A DNA stretch of 64,000 nt, taken from Spirosoma endophyticum (lineage in GTDB: Bacteria; Bacteroidota; Bacteroidia; Cytophagales; Spirosomataceae). The translations under genes were made by a program, and so were the position numbers. Below are positions 63,710 through 64,000 of this stretch, in pieces. Within the stretch, counting starts at the first letter, position 1, and every line of letters begins with the position of its first letter. Location of the stretch: contig NZ_FOLQ01000017.1 of assembly GCF_900112365.1 (NCBI RefSeq), positions 62,001 to 126,000 of the forward strand. Direction: 5' to 3'. The notes beneath the pieces were generated by a model that did no database searches, had not been told where the DNA came from, and saw only the letters and a program-made list of their open reading frames with translations.

Positions 63710-64000
63710 ATGATAAAATCATACAATCCTCCACCCCGCTGGCAGTGGGTCTGGATGAGCATACCTGTAGTGCTGGTGTTGCTCGTCATGGCCTTATCTG
63801 CCCGGGCTCAGCAGGGTAGTCAGGGCAATACCACTATTTTTAGTGGTGCCCAGATGACCCTTTTTGGCAACCACAACTTTCTTACGGGCGGGGCGGGCAC
63901 CCAACCCGGCATTATCGGTACGGTACGTTCTTCGCCGGCGGGGGTGCTCAGCTTTGCGGCTACGGCAACCGGCTATACCGGGGCCAACGATGCCAATCAC
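63710..64000 (+). CDS. Start of an exported surface protein (partial at window end)
   Basis: 97 codons from the ATG at 63710 run open to the edge of the window. A signal peptide (about 15-34, VVLVLLVMALSARAQ) is followed by a glycine- and threonine-rich mature part (GNTTIFSGAQMTLFGNHNF, GIIGTVRSSPAGVLSF). This style is seen in long type IX-secreted surface proteins of Bacteroidota, but the sorting domain, if any, would lie beyond the window. It follows the S74 protein by 82 bases and may belong to the same operon. Confidence 0.75.
   Translation, partial: MIKSYNPPPRWQWVWMSIPVVLVLLVMALSARAQQGSQGNTTIFSGAQMTLFGNHNFLTGGAGTQPGIIGTVRSSPAGVLSFAATATGYTGANDANH

Overview
The window reads as chromosomal DNA of a Bacteroidota member. 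The SusC/SusD pairs, ECF sigma/FecR signalling cassettes, a hybrid two-component system with Reg_prop, Y_Y_Y and AraC domains, and promoter-like boxes of the Bacteroidota TTTG / TAnnTTTG type all point that way. Protein style (LytS/LytTR pair, OMP beta-barrel receptor, PVC-type haem dehydrogenase, DUF1080 hydrolase, S74 tail-fibre-like surface protein) suggests the Cytophagales, probably a Spirosoma-like organism. That placement is inference; no marker gene (rRNA, rpoB) is present, and I found no tRNA, rRNA, CRISPR array or insertion sequence.

Layout. 1-8152: glycan locus 1 (end of an ECF sigma gene, FecR, SusC with STN domain, SusD, sulfatase). 8381-18311: locus 2 (sigma, FecR, SusC, SusD, DUF1080 hydrolase, c-type haem PVC-like dehydrogenase). 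18322-21067: LysR regulator, small exported protein, EamA transporter, ending in a 40-bp perfect inverted repeat. 21078-27960: a TonB-dependent receptor of the OMP_b-brl_3 type, two small membrane proteins, a cupin, and a LytTR regulator/LytS kinase pair whose signal-peptide leader is cut off by an in-frame amber codon. 28181-32123: exported type-B carboxylesterase, MFS exporter and divergent Lrp/AsnC regulator. 32174-45090: a GH43 enzyme divergent from locus 3 (sigma, FecR, SusC, SusD), followed by three tandem Tat-signal proteins of the polysaccharide pyruvyl transferase family (the middle one frameshifted) and a convergent, frameshifted TIM-barrel sugar isomerase. 45397-55076: membrane class III nucleotidyl cyclase, then a tripartite RND efflux operon divergent from its likely OmpR/HisKA regulators. 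55362-64000: exported PHP-like metallohydrolase, hybrid two-component system, a degenerate surface-protein fragment, an S74-chaperone surface protein and the start of another exported surface protein.

How it works together. Each sigma/FecR/SusC set looks like a cell-surface signalling loop: the SusC receptor carries an N-terminal STN domain that can contact the periplasmic part of the FecR anti-sigma factor, which then frees the sigma factor to switch on the locus. The enzymes attached to each loop differ (sulfatase; DUF1080 plus haem dehydrogenase; exported pyruvyl-transferase-like proteins), so each is probably tuned to a different glycan.

Most notable: the Tat-exported pyruvyl-transferase-fold triplet attached to a SusCD locus; three reading-frame lesions (27850, 42528, 45022); several phased direct repeats that fit the DNA-binding families next to them (LytTR, OmpR, AraC and Lrp type); and a set of different intergenic palindromes, two of which belong to one dispersed repeat family.
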